This document shows positions 47,646 through 57,347 of a stretch of 63,545 nucleotides of DNA, piece after piece (positions within the stretch are counted from its first letter, which is position 1; each line of letters opens with the position of its first letter). The DNA is from Mesostigma viride (Eukaryota > Streptophyta > Mesostigmatophyceae > Mesostigmatales > Mesostigmataceae): NCBI GenBank assembly GCA_009746045.1, contig RPFO01000529.1, forward strand, positions 1 through 63,545, written 5' to 3'. The translations under genes were made by a program, and so were the position numbers. The notes under the pieces are model-generated. The model was not told the DNA's origin and made no database searches. It saw nothing but the letters and a program-made list of their open reading frames with translations.

Positions 47646-47990
47646 ATGGACGTCGGTTGTGCAGGGGCAGGGTGTAGGATGGAGTGCGGAAAAGAAGGAA
47701 AGGAAGGGGGGGAGACTACAAAGGAAAACCTGATAGAGATTGTGGAGGCCGAACTGGAAGACCTGCCCGATCTGGTTCTCGAAGAGGACGGGCAATTGCA
47801 CGCTGAACGTCTTGATGGCGTGGGCATGATGATGTCGGAGGTTGATGGGTATGGTGGAATTGCTAAAGGTGTATTGCGTAAATTGAGGCGTGAGGAGGAT
47901 GTGGGGACTCCGGCTCATGTTTTGGTCAGTTTTATGAACGACAATTGGGGTCGAATGCAACCCACTAAAGATGGGGAGGATGTTGACTAG
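47646..47990 (+). CDS. Small acidic hypothetical protein
   Basis: 114 residues, acidic. N-terminal CAGAGCRMEC is followed by a Lys/Glu stretch and two helices (ENLIEIVEAELEDLPDLVL). A palindrome lies 50-60 bases upstream. AATAAA-like signals at about 48021-48028. It could be a shortened relative of the neighbouring Cys/His proteins, but only the cysteine pair supports that. Confidence 0.45.
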   Translation: MDVGCAGAGCRMECGKEGKEGGETTKENLIEIVEAELEDLPDLVLEEDGQLHAERLDGVGMMMSEVDGYGGIAKGVLRKLRREEDVGTPAHVLVSFMNDNWGRMQPTKDGEDVD

Positions 47991-48184
47991 AATGTGATTT
48001 TAGGATGAATGTAAATTTATTTAATAAAGAAGAATCATTTGGAAAAAATCGCCTGATGGTGTCAAGTTTTGTGCGTCTAAGGCCAACGGCCGTTGGGGTG
48101 TGTGGAATTTAACAGGGCCAACGGCCGTTGACCCTGCTGAATGCGTGCGTTTGCGGGTGGTGTAAAAAATATCGATGTGCACAG

Positions 48185-48757
48185 ATGGACCCCATTCGAT
48201 GCGAACATCCGGATTGTCAATGGGAAGGAATGCCGACGGACAGCGAGTGGTTCTGTCCCAAGCATTCTGACGTATGGGGGGCGTTGTTTGCCGAAATCGA
48301 GAGCGGGCTGATGACGATTGACCGTCACATCGTGACGAAAAAGTGGAAGCCTTGGCCCAACAACATGGTTTTGGTCTTGTACTATGTTGACAAGAAGCCT
48401 CGATTCATGCTGCGTGATGCAGAGTGGGTGATAGAGGAGGTGGGACAGATGCGACCTGGAGAGGGGATAGGCGGAGAGGACAAGCCGCCAAGGCATGTGT
48501 GGGCTTACATGGGAGACCATCCCGACTGTCCAACGGCCAAAGTGTGGCATGATATGGGAAGGGACCTGGCCACGGAGTCCGCGTATGAGTGCGCGCGACT
48601 CGTGACAGCGCTCTTGAAGGGGGAGGTGAAAGACCTGATGCGCAAGGGGGGGTTGGTAGAGCAGATTAGACAGCAGATTAGACGTGTGTGTGATTTTGAT
48701 GAGGAGATTGATGAGAAGCCGGCAAAGAGGGGCAGGATGGACAGAATTGCTCAGTAA
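48185..48757 (+). CDS. Cys/His zinc-binding protein of the cassette family
   Basis: 190 residues from the ATG at 48185, which follows CACAG. The N-terminal CEHPDCQWEGMPTDSEWFCP with the next residues KH forms a C-x4-C-x12-C-x2-H module like those at 46794 and 48984. The remainder is alpha/beta (NNMVLVLYYVDKKPRFML) with a helical, basic C-terminus. Two palindromes lie close upstream (about 48083 and 48121). An inner CCAACGGCC at 48529 within the coding sequence encodes part of CPTAK. Confidence 0.6.
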   Translation: MDPIRCEHPDCQWEGMPTDSEWFCPKHSDVWGALFAEIESGLMTIDRHIVTKKWKPWPNNMVLVLYYVDKKPRFMLRDAEWVIEEVGQMRPGEGIGGEDKPPRHVWAYMGDHPDCPTAKVWHDMGRDLATESAYECARLVTALLKGEVKDLMRKGGLVEQIRQQIRRVCDFDEEIDEKPAKRGRMDRIAQ

Positions 48758-48983
48758 GAAAGAGAGGGAGAAAATATGATTTGATTAATCTGATGCGTGT
48801 AATTGAAACTAATTTATTTTGTCTCATAAAACTTCTTTGAACGGACCTTCTTTGAACCAACAATTATTGCACAAAAAGACTAGATTGAGAATTGTGTGAG
48901 AAAGACGCCAGAGGGGGTTCTGACGGTCCTCATTGCCCCTGTTATACAATGGCTGCTGTATGGGACTCATGGCAATTGCGCAG

Positions 48984-49764
48984 ATGGCAACGAAATGCAA
49001 AATCTGTACGGAGCCCGTAAGGGTCGAGGGACTGTGCGCGGAACATTACAAGTTCCTACAAGCGCACGACCTCGAGTACCAACATGCCAAGGATCCATAC
49101 GGGGGGTGTGGATTTCTTAGATGTGATAGACCACTGGAGGGATTGGATGTGTATTGCAAGACACATCTACCTTTTGCCGAGAAGTTGGAGGACGTGTGCG
49201 CTCGTGGGATCGCATACGTAGCAAGTTTGCAGATGTTGATGGGGAAGACCGGAATGACACGCTCGGTCCTCCACTTCACGGCAACGCACACTGGGGAACG
49301 GAAAGTTGAGCTGGTGCGCCTCGACAGGCAGGGACTCGAGATTTTGGCAGAGGGGGACAGCGCGTACGGGTTTGCTCATGGGCATAACGTTACCATGGGG
49401 GATTCCTTGCAGGGTGTGGCGCGTGAATGCGCGTACACCTTGATGACGAATAGGATTTGTGGAAGCACAAAGACTGCACAAGGATATTTTGGAGGCTCTT
49501 CTTGCCGCAGAGCCGGTGGGACTGCCGAAGAGGCCTGAGGAGCGGGACCGTTTGATCAGGATGGTGGTGAAGGCGGATATAGATGCAGATGTGGAGGCCG
49601 CAAAGGCGAAGGCAGAGGAAGCGCGTCGTGCAAAGGAGGAATCGGATCAAGAACTGTTGGAGAAGATGCAGAGCTCCAACAAAATTTTGCATCGTTTGGG
49701 GATGGCGGACGTCGCTTATGAATGCGAGTCCGGGAAGGGGAAGAAACAAAAGAGGAAAAGATAA
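48984..49764 (+). CDS. Two-module Cys/His zinc-binding protein, frame broken
   Basis: The ATG at 48984 follows GCGCAG. Module one: CKICTEPVRVEGLCAEH (C-x2-C-x8-C-x2-H). Module two: CGFLRCDRPLEGLDVYCKTH (C-x4-C-x10-C-x2-H). A beta-rich middle (RSVLHFTATHTGERKVELVR) follows. Near 49455 the frame changes. The next frame gives ILEALLAAEPVGLPKRPEER and a Lys/Glu coiled-coil to 49764, ending in a nuclear-localisation-like GKKQKRKR. This break needs one extra base or two missing, unlike most others. A DNA- or protein-binding role is plausible but unproven. Confidence 0.55.
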
Positions 49765-50002
49765 TAATGGGAATGGTCGCCCACTGTTCTTGTCACAGAA
49801 ATGCTTTTGTTAATGCTGGCGAACTTGGGACGGTCGTCCGTATTTCAACATTTCCTTGCCTTTAAAATTGATTGATGGGTAAATAATAATACTGAGCAAG
49901 CCTTCCATTTTATGTGTCTGTCGTCATACAATTTCGTTATTGTTTCAACCCTTGCAACGAGGTTTTTCTTGTCCCATGCATGCAAGTCTCAACCTTGGTG
50001 TC
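49765..50002. other. AT-rich spacer, nothing recognised
   Basis: No gene, repeat or RNA recognised between the zinc-binding gene and the plastid-derived fragment. Confidence 0.6.
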
Positions 50003-50420
50003 ATGGAACTGCTTGTCTTTGCATATTACAACCCATTAATGCTCGGTTTGCATCATCATGTTCCACCAAGGGAATAAATGAAGTAGCTATTGAAGCTTGC
50101 GTTAGAGAAATCCCCAAATAATCGACTTCTTCTGCTTTACTACTAAATTCTGGTTTATATCGCACAGGAACATAATTATTTTCAACACTAGAGTAACAAG
50201 AAAGTAATAAATATTCTGGGGCGAATTTAAATTGATCTTGTTGATCTGGAGGTATAAAAATAGGTATTTCACTTTTAATTACTTGATTTTTTTGTAATGT
50301 ATAAAAAGGACAGGAAAACATATTCATTTACTTTTATTATGCGTAGCTAAAGATCCAATTAAACCGGTATTAGGCCCTTCTGGCGTTTGTATAGGACCAT
50401 AATGACTAGGTATGTATATC
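50003..50420 (-). pseudogene. rpoB: Nuclear copy of a plastid rpoB fragment (NUPT)
   Basis: Read on the minus strand, 50417-50335 encodes [20 protein letters not shown], and 50327-50003 encodes [20 protein letters not shown] through [29 protein letters not shown] and NMQRQAVP. These are core motifs of the bacterial/plastid RNA polymerase beta subunit (rpoB). The two parts are in different frames with a stop between, and both ends are abrupt. It is a dead insertion of plastid DNA, showing that this end of the window is nuclear DNA of a plastid-bearing organism. AT-rich, unlike either flank. Confidence 0.8.
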
Positions 50421-50564
50421 ATGTAACGTGCGTGTTTGCAAGTTGGCCGTTGACACTCTACGACGGAGCCAATTTTCGGAAGAACCTGCCTCATTTATGA
50501 ATGCATCGACTGTGTGCATAAATTGTGATCATTGAATTGAACAAAAAAATTCTCTTATTGCCCC

Positions 50565-50935
50565 AATCATGGCTATTCTCTTAATGCCCTATCATGGCTA
50601 TTTGTTTGTGTATGTTTTGCCCATGTTATTACATTAATGGCATGATGTTGTGGATTGCTCTATCTATGATGGTTGTTCGTTTGTGTATGCTTTGCCCATG
50701 TTGTTACAGTAATGGCATGATGTTGTGGATTGCTAGCTCAATCTATGATGGTTGTTCGTTTGTGTATGCTTTGCCCATGTTGTTACAGTAATGGCATAAT
50801 GTTGTGGATTGCTAGCTCAATCTATGATGGTTGTTCGTTTGTGTATGCTTTGCCCATGTTGTTACAGTAATGGCATGATTTTCTGGATTGCTCAACCTAT
50901 GAGGGTTGTTCGTTTGTGTATGTTTTGCGCGCAGA
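50565..50935. repeat. Five ~75-79-bp tandem repeats
   Basis: The unit contains GATGGTTGTTCGTTTGTGTA, TGCTTTGCCCATGTTGTTAC and AGTAATGGCATGATGTTGTG. Anchor words occur at 50671, 50750, 50829 and 50904, with a first diverged copy near 50595. No gene is evident. Confidence 0.85.
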
Positions 50936-51264
50936 TCACAATGGATTGCACCATCTGCCGCAACAAGCGAAGCCCCCTTACTGGTTCCAAGATCTTATCC
51001 TACTCGATGCCAAGCAGGCTGGCGAAGGGTATCCCAGTACGTACTTTGAAACTTGATGCCGCAAAACAACTACAACTTCGTTTTAACCCTTTAGCCGTTT
51101 TGAGTGATATTTACAGCGGACATTACATTTTTGTTGCTACGGGATGAGAATTGAGCTTTGTAATGCTAGCAGGTGTCACCAACCAAACTGTCCGCTATTT
51201 GTAGTGGGCATTTATTGTTAGAGCTTGCAGCTGGGTCCCTGCTCCTCCACATGCAACCTTGGTG
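50936..51264. other. Unassigned spacer
   Basis: A short open frame starting MDCTICRNKRSPLTGSK (50941) has one CxxC pair but no other support. Nothing else seen. Confidence 0.45.
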
Positions 51265-51354
51265 TTCATGAGCCCTTTACTAGCTTCCTTTATGTCAGGG
51301 GGTGCTATATTCATGAGCCCTTTACTAGCTTCCTTTATGTCAGGGGGTGCTATA
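51265..51354. repeat. Two perfect 45-bp direct repeats
   Basis: TTCATGAGCCCTTTACTAGC and the following bases, through GGGGGTGCTATA, occur at 51265 and again at 51310, a tandem duplication with no visible differences. Confidence 0.9.
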
Positions 51355-51492
51355 TTTGGCACCCATAGGACATTGCAATATGACCAATGACATGACCCCC
51401 AAGGTGGTGAATATATGTGTGTGCTTGTGTCCTATAATGGACCATAACTAACTATTAGGTTGGTTTGTGGACATTATCATGGAAAGTGACGA

Positions 51493-52198
51493 TTGCCCGG
51501 TTTTTATAGCGGGCAGTTGGACACGGTTTTAAGGGTTGACCTATTAGCTTTGTCAGATGTGTGTGCTGCACCGCACCGCTTGCTAACATATTCGGCGGAT
51601 TTCTTCTTTGTCGTCTGCGTGTCACAGCGTGCTTGTACGCACAACCACCCGCGTTCCCCTCCGCCGGCGCCCCCGCCGCCGGCGCCCCCGCCGCCGGGCT
51701 CTCCGCCGCCACCGGTGTTGCCCCCTCCCGCCGCCGCCCCTTCCGCGCCGTCGGAAGCTGCAGCGGCAGCACAGCAAATGCCAGCTGCACCGCACCGCTT
51801 GCTAACATATTCGGCGGATTTCTTCTTTGTCGTCTGCGTGTCACAGCGTGCTTGTACGCACAACCACCCGCGTTCCCCTCCGCCGGCGCCCCCGCCGCCG
51901 GCGCCCCCGCCGCCGGGCTCTCCGCCGCCACCGGTGTTGCCCCCTCCCGCCGCCGCCCCTTCCGCGCCGTCGGAAGCTGCAGCGGCAGCACAGCAAATGC
52001 CCCCTCCCCCCGCACCATCGTCGGGGCAAGAGGCGCGCGGCGTTCATGCAGCAAAGGCGGCGAAGGAGCGGAGGAAATCGGCGGCTTCTGGGTCATCGGG
52101 TTCCGATGCCGCGACGGCAGCAACTGGAAAAGCAACCCACCCCACACTGCCAGCTGTCCGGGTAGGTGTTACGCACAAGGATGTGATTTTCTTGCGCC
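51493..52198 (+). other. Proline-rich open frame with a 219-bp in-frame duplication
   Basis: The plus frame encodes RLLTYSADFFFVVCVSQRAC, a Pro-rich stretch (PPPAPPPPAPPPPGSPPPPV) and AAAAAQQMP, all repeated at 51566-51784 and 51785-52003 (73 codons each, apparently perfect). It ends in an Ala/Lys-rich segment before the microsatellite. Several other frames are also open, so coding is uncertain. The hydrophobic FFFVVCV plus Pro-rich pattern could be an extensin-like fragment. No start context is convincing. Confidence 0.4.
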
Positions 52199-55100
52199 AT
52201 CCTTGTCCTTGTCCTTGTCCTTGTCCTTGTCCTTGTCCTTGTCCTTGTCCTTGTCCTTGTGCTTGTCCTCGTCCTTGTCCTCGTCCTTGTCCTCGTCCTT
52301 GTCCTTGTCCTTGTCCTTGTCCTTGTCCTTGTCCTTGTCCTTGTCCTTGTCCTTGTCCTTGTGCCAGCACCTTGTCCTTGTCCTTGTCCTTGTCCTTGTC
52401 CTTGTCCTTGTCCTTGTCCTTGTCCTTGTCCTTGTCCTTGTCCTTGTCCTTGTCCTTTTCCTTTCCTTGTCCTTGTCCTTGTCCTTTTCCTTGTCCTTGT
52501 CCTTGTCCTTGTCCTTGTCCTTGTCCTTGTCCTTGTCCTTGTCCTTGTCCTTGTCCTTGTCCTTGTCCTTGTCCTTGTCCTTGTCCTTGTCCTTGTCCTT
52601 GTCCTTGTCCTTGTCCTTGTCCTTGTCCTTGTCCTTGTCCTTGTCCTTGTCCTTGTCCTTGTCCTTGTCCTTGTCCTTGTCCTTGTCCTTGTCCTTGTCC
52701 TTGTCCTTGTCCTTGTCCTTGTCCTTGTCCTTGTCCTTGTCCTTGTCCTTGTCCTTGTCCTTGTCCTTGTGCCAGCACGTTGTCCTTGTCCTTTCCTTGT
52801 CCTTGTCCTTGTCCTTGTCCTTGTCCTTGTCCTTGTCCTTGTCCTTGTCCTTGTCCTTGTCCTTGTCCTTGTCCTTGTCCTTGTTGTCCTTGTCCTTGTC
52901 CTTGTCCTTGTCCTTGTCCTTGTCCTTGTCCTTGTCCTTGTCCTTGTCCTTGTCCTTGTCCTTGTCCTTGTCCTTGTCCTTGTCCTTGTCCTTGTCCTTG
53001 TCCTTGTCCTTGTCCTTGTCCTTGTCCTTGTCCTTGTCCTTGTCCTTGTCCTTGTCCTTGTCCTTGTCCTTGTCCTTGTCCTTGTCCTTGTCCTTGTCCT
53101 TGTCCTTGTCCTTGTCCTTGTCCTTGTCCTTGTCCTTGTCCTTGTCCTTGTCCTTGTCCTTGTCCTTGTCCTTGTCCTTGTCCTTGTCCTTGTCCTTGTC
53201 CTTGTCCTTGTCCTTGTCCTTGTCCTTGTCCTTGTCCTTGTCCTTGTCCTTGTCCTTGTCCTTGTCCTTGTCCTTGTCCTTGTCCTCGTCCTTGTCCTCG
53301 TCCTTGTCCTTGTCCTTGTCCTTGTCCTTGTCCTTGTCCTTGTCCTTGTCCTTGTCCTTGTCCTTGTCCTTGTCCTTGTGCCAGCACGTTGTCCTTGTCC
53401 TTTTCCTTTTCCTTGTCCTTGTCCTTGTCCTTGTCCTTTCCTTGTCCTTGTCCTTGTCCTTGTCCTTGTCCTTGTCCTTGTCCTTGTCCTTGTCCTTGTC
53501 CTTGTCCTTGTCCTTGTCCTTGTCCTTGTCCTTGTCCTTGTCCTTGTCCTTGTCCTTGTCCTTGTCCTTGTCCTTGTCCTTGTCCTTGTCCTTGTCCTTG
53601 TCCTTGTCCTTGTCCTTGTCCTTGTCCTTGTCCTTGTCCTTGTCCTTGTCCTTGTCCTTGTCCTTGTCCTTGTCCTTGTCCTTGTCCTTGTCCTTGTCCT
53701 TGTCCTTGTCCTTGTCCTTGTCCTTGTCCTTGTCCTTGTCCTTGTCCTTGTCCTTGTCCTTGTCCTTGTCCTTGTCCTTGTCCTTGTCCTTGTCCTTGTC
53801 CTTGTCCTTGTCCTTGTCCTTGTCCTTGTCCTTGTCCTTGTCCTTGTCCTTGTCCTTGTCCTTGTCCTTGTCCTTGTCCTCGTCCTTGTCCTTGTCCTTG
53901 TCCTTGTCCTTGTCCTTGTCCTTGTCCTTGTCCTTGTCCTTGTCCTTGTCCTTGTCCTTGTCCTTGTCCTTGTCCTTGTGCCAGCACTTGTCCTTGTCCT
54001 TGTCCTTGTCCTTGTGCCAGCACTTGTCCTTGTCCTTGTCCTTGTCCTTGTCCTTGTCCTTGTCCTTGTCCTTGTCCTTGTCCTTGTCCTGCTCCTTGTC
54101 CTGGCCTTGTCCTTGTCCTTGTCCTTGTCCTTGTCCTTGTCCTTGTCCTTGTCCTTGTCCTTGTCCTTGTCCTTGTCCTTGTCCTTGTCCTTGTCCTTGT
54201 CCTTGTCCTTGTCCTTGTCCTTGTCCTTGTCCTTGTCCTTGTCCTTGTCCTTGTCCTTGTCCTTGTCCTTGTCCTTGTGCCAGCACGTTGTCCTTGTCCT
54301 TTTCCTTGTCCTTGTCCTTGTCCTTGTCCTTGTCCTTGTCCTTGTCCTTGTCCTTGTCCTTGTCCTTGTCCTTGTCCTTGTCCTTGTCCTTGTCCTTGTC
54401 CTTGTCCTTGTCCTTGTCCTTGTCCTTGTCCTTGTCCTTGTCCTTGTCCTTGTCCTTGTCCTTGTCCTTGTCCTTGTCCTTGTCCTTGTCCTTGTCCTTG
54501 TCCTTGTCCTTGTCCTTGTCCTTGTCCTTGTCCTTGTGCCAGCACGTTGTCCTTGTCCTTTTCCTTTTCCTTGTGCCAGCACGTTGTCCTTGTCCTTTTC
54601 CTTTCCTTGTCCTTGTCCTTGTCCTTGTCCTTGTCCTTGTCCTTGTCCTTGTCCTTGTCCTTGTCCTTGTCCTTGTCCTTGTCCTTGTCCTTGTCCTTGT
54701 CCTTGTCCTTGTCCTTGTCCTTGTCCTTGTCCTTGTCCTTGTCCTTGTCCTTGCCCTGTCCTTGTCCTTGTCCTTGTCCTTGTCCTTGTCCTTGTCCTTG
54801 TCCTTGTCCTTGTCCTTGTCCTTGTCCTTGTCCTTGTCCTTGTCCTTGTCCTTGTCCTTGTCCTTGTCCTTGTCCTTGTCCTTGTCCTTGTCCTTGTCCT
54901 TGTCCTTGTCCTTGTCCTTGTCCTTGTCCTTGTCCTTGTCCTTGTCCTTGTCCTTGTCCTTGTCCTTGTCCTTGTCCTTGTCCTTGTCCTTGTCCTTGTC
55001 CTTGTCCTTGTCCTTGTCCTTGTCCTTGTCCTTGTCCTTGTCCTTGTCCTTGTCCTTGTCCTTGTCCTTGTCCTTGTCCTTGTCCTTGTCCTTGTCCTTG

Positions 55101-56700
55101 TCCTTGTCCTTGTCCTTGTCCTTGTGCCAGCACTTGTCCTTGTCCTTTTCCTTGTCCTTGTCCTTTCCTTGTCCTTGTCCTTGTCCTTGTCCTTGTCCTT
55201 GTCCTTGTCCTTGTCCTTGTCCTTGTCCTTGTCCTTGTCCTTGTCCTTGTCCTTGTCCTTGTCCTTGTCCTTGTCCTTGTCCTGTCCTTGTCCTCGTCCT
55301 TGTCCTTGTCCTTGTCCTTGTCCTTGTCCTTGTCCTTGTCCTTGTCCTTGTCCTTGTCCTTGTCCTTGTCCTTGTCCTTGTCCTTGTCCTTGTCCTTGTC
55401 CTTGTCCTTGTCCTTGTCCTTGTCCTTGTCCTTGTCCTTGTCCTTGTCCTTGTCCTTGTCCTTGTCCTTGTCCTTGTCCTTGTCCTTGTCCTTGTCCTTG
55501 TCCTTGTCCTTGTCCTTGTCCTTGTCCTTGTCCTTGTCCTTGTCCTTGTCCTTGTCCTTGTCCTTGTCCTTGTCCTTGTCCTTGTCCTTGTCCTTGTCCT
55601 TGTGCCAGCACGTTGTCCTTGTCCTTTTCCTTGTCCTTGTCCTTGTCCTTGTCCTTGTCCTTGTCCTTGTCCTTGTCCTTGTCCTTGTCCTTGTCCTTGT
55701 CCTTGTCCTTGTCCTTGTCCTTGTCCTTGTCCTTGTCCTTGTCCTTGTCCTTGTCCTTGTCCTTGTCCTTGTCCTTGTCCTTGTCCTTGTCCTTGTCCTT
55801 GTCCTTGTCCTTGTCCTTGTCCTTGTCCTTGTCCTTGTCCTTGTCCTTGTCCTTGTCCTTGTGCCAGCACGTTGTCCTTGTCCTCGTCCTTGTCCTTGTC
55901 CTTGTCCTTGTCCTTGTCCTTGTCCTTGTCCTTGTCCTTGTCCTTGTCCTTGTCCTTGTCCTTGTCCTTGTCCTTGTCCTTGTCCTTGTCCTTGTCCTTG
56001 TCCTTCTCCTTGTCCTTGTCCTTGTCCTTGTCCTTGTCCTTGTCCTTGTCCTTGTCCTTGTCCTTGTCCTTGTGCCAGCACGTTGTCCTTGTCCTCGTCC
56101 TTGTCCTTGTCCTTGTCCTTGTCCTTGTCCTTGTCCTTGTCCTTGTCCTTGTCCTTGTCCTTGTCCTTGTCCTTGTCCTTGTCCTTGTCCTTGTCCTTGT
56201 CCTTGTCCTTGTCCTTGTCCTTTCCTTGTGGTTGTCCTTGTCCTTGTCCTTGTCCTTGTCCTTGTCCTTGTCCTTGTCCTTGTCCTTGTCCTTGTCCTTG
56301 TCCTTGTCCTTGTCCTTGTCCTTGTCCTTGTCCTTGTCCTTGTCCTTGTCCTTGTCCTTGTCCTTGTCCTTTTCCTTGTCCTTGTCCTTGTCCTTGTCCT
56401 TGTCCTTGTCCTTGTCCTTGTCCTTGTCCTTGTCCTTGTCCTTGTCCTTGTCCTTGTCCTTGTCCTTGTCCTTGTCCTTGTCCTTGTCCTTGTCCTTGTC
56501 CTTGTCCTTGTCCTTGTCCTTGTCCTTGTCCTTGTCCTTGTCCTTGTCCTTGTCCTTGTCCTTGTCCTTGTCCTTGTCCTTGTCCTTGTCCTTGTCCTTG
56601 TCCTTGTCCTTGTCCTTGTCCTTGTCCTTGTCCTTGTCCTTGTCCTTGTCCTTGTCCTTGTCCTCGTCCTTGTGCCAGCACCTTGTCCTTGTCCTTTTCT
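52199..56700. repeat. 4.5-kb CCTTGT hexanucleotide microsatellite
   Basis: Roughly 740 units of CCTTGT with occasional CCTCGT, CCTTTT or CCTTTCCTTGT variants. The decamer GTGCCAGCAC interrupts it 13 times (52361, 52769, 53379, 53979, 54014, 54277, 54536, 54573, 55124, 55602, 55861, 56072, 56672). Because six divides evenly into codons, all six frames stay open and spell Pro-Cys, Ser-Leu, Val-Leu or Gln-Gly, Thr-Arg, Lys-Asp dipeptides. None is taken as a gene. Confidence 0.95.
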
Positions 56701-57320
56701 TGCTTGATTTTCTTGCGCCAACGGCCGTTGCAATTTGGAAATTAGGGTGTTATTTTTTTTTGCCCAACGGCCGTCGGAACCTTGAAATTAGGGTGTGATT
56801 TTCATGCGCCAACGGCCGTTGGAACCTGTAAATTAGGGTGTCATTTTTCTTGCGCCAACGGCCGTTGGAACCTGGAAAATAGGGTGTGATTTTCATGCGC
56901 CAACGGCCGTTGGAACCTGTAAATTAGGGTGTGATTTTCATGCGCCAACGGCCGTTGGAACCTGGAAATTAGGGTGTGATTTTTCTGTCGCCAACGGCCG
57001 TTGGAAACTGGAAATGGTGTCATTTTTCTCGCGCCAACAGCCGTTGGAACCTGGAAAATAGGGTGTGATTTTTCTCGCGCCAACGGCCGTTGGAACCTGG
57101 AAATTAGGGTGTCATTTTTCTCGCGCCAACGGCCGTTGGAACCTGGAAATTAGGGTGTGATTTTTCTGTCGGCAACGGCCGTTGGAACCTGGAAATTAGG
57201 GTGTGATTTTCATGCGCCAACGGCCGTTGGAACCTGTAAATTAGGGTGTGACTTTCATGCGCCAACGGCCGCTGGAACCTGGAAATTAGGGTGTTATTTT
57301 TCCGGCGACGGCCGTTGGAA
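56701..57320. repeat. Tandem array of ~46-bp palindrome units, array A
   Basis: About 14 copies of CCAACGGCCGTTGG followed by AACCTGGAAATTAGGGTGTG and ATTTTTCTTGCG or close variants, spaced 43-48 bases. Some copies have one-base changes in the palindrome (CCAACAGCCG, CGGCCGCTGG, GGCAACGGCC). It lies between the microsatellite and the next gene. Confidence 0.92.
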
Positions 57321-57347
57321 CATAGTACTGACCTTCCGGCTATCTGT

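Noticed and set aside
51493-56798. Very long open frames (1200-1750 codons) across 51.5-56.8 kb on both strands
   Set aside because: They consist of dipeptide runs from an uninterrupted CCTTGT repeat, open in all six frames; no domain or start context supports a gene.
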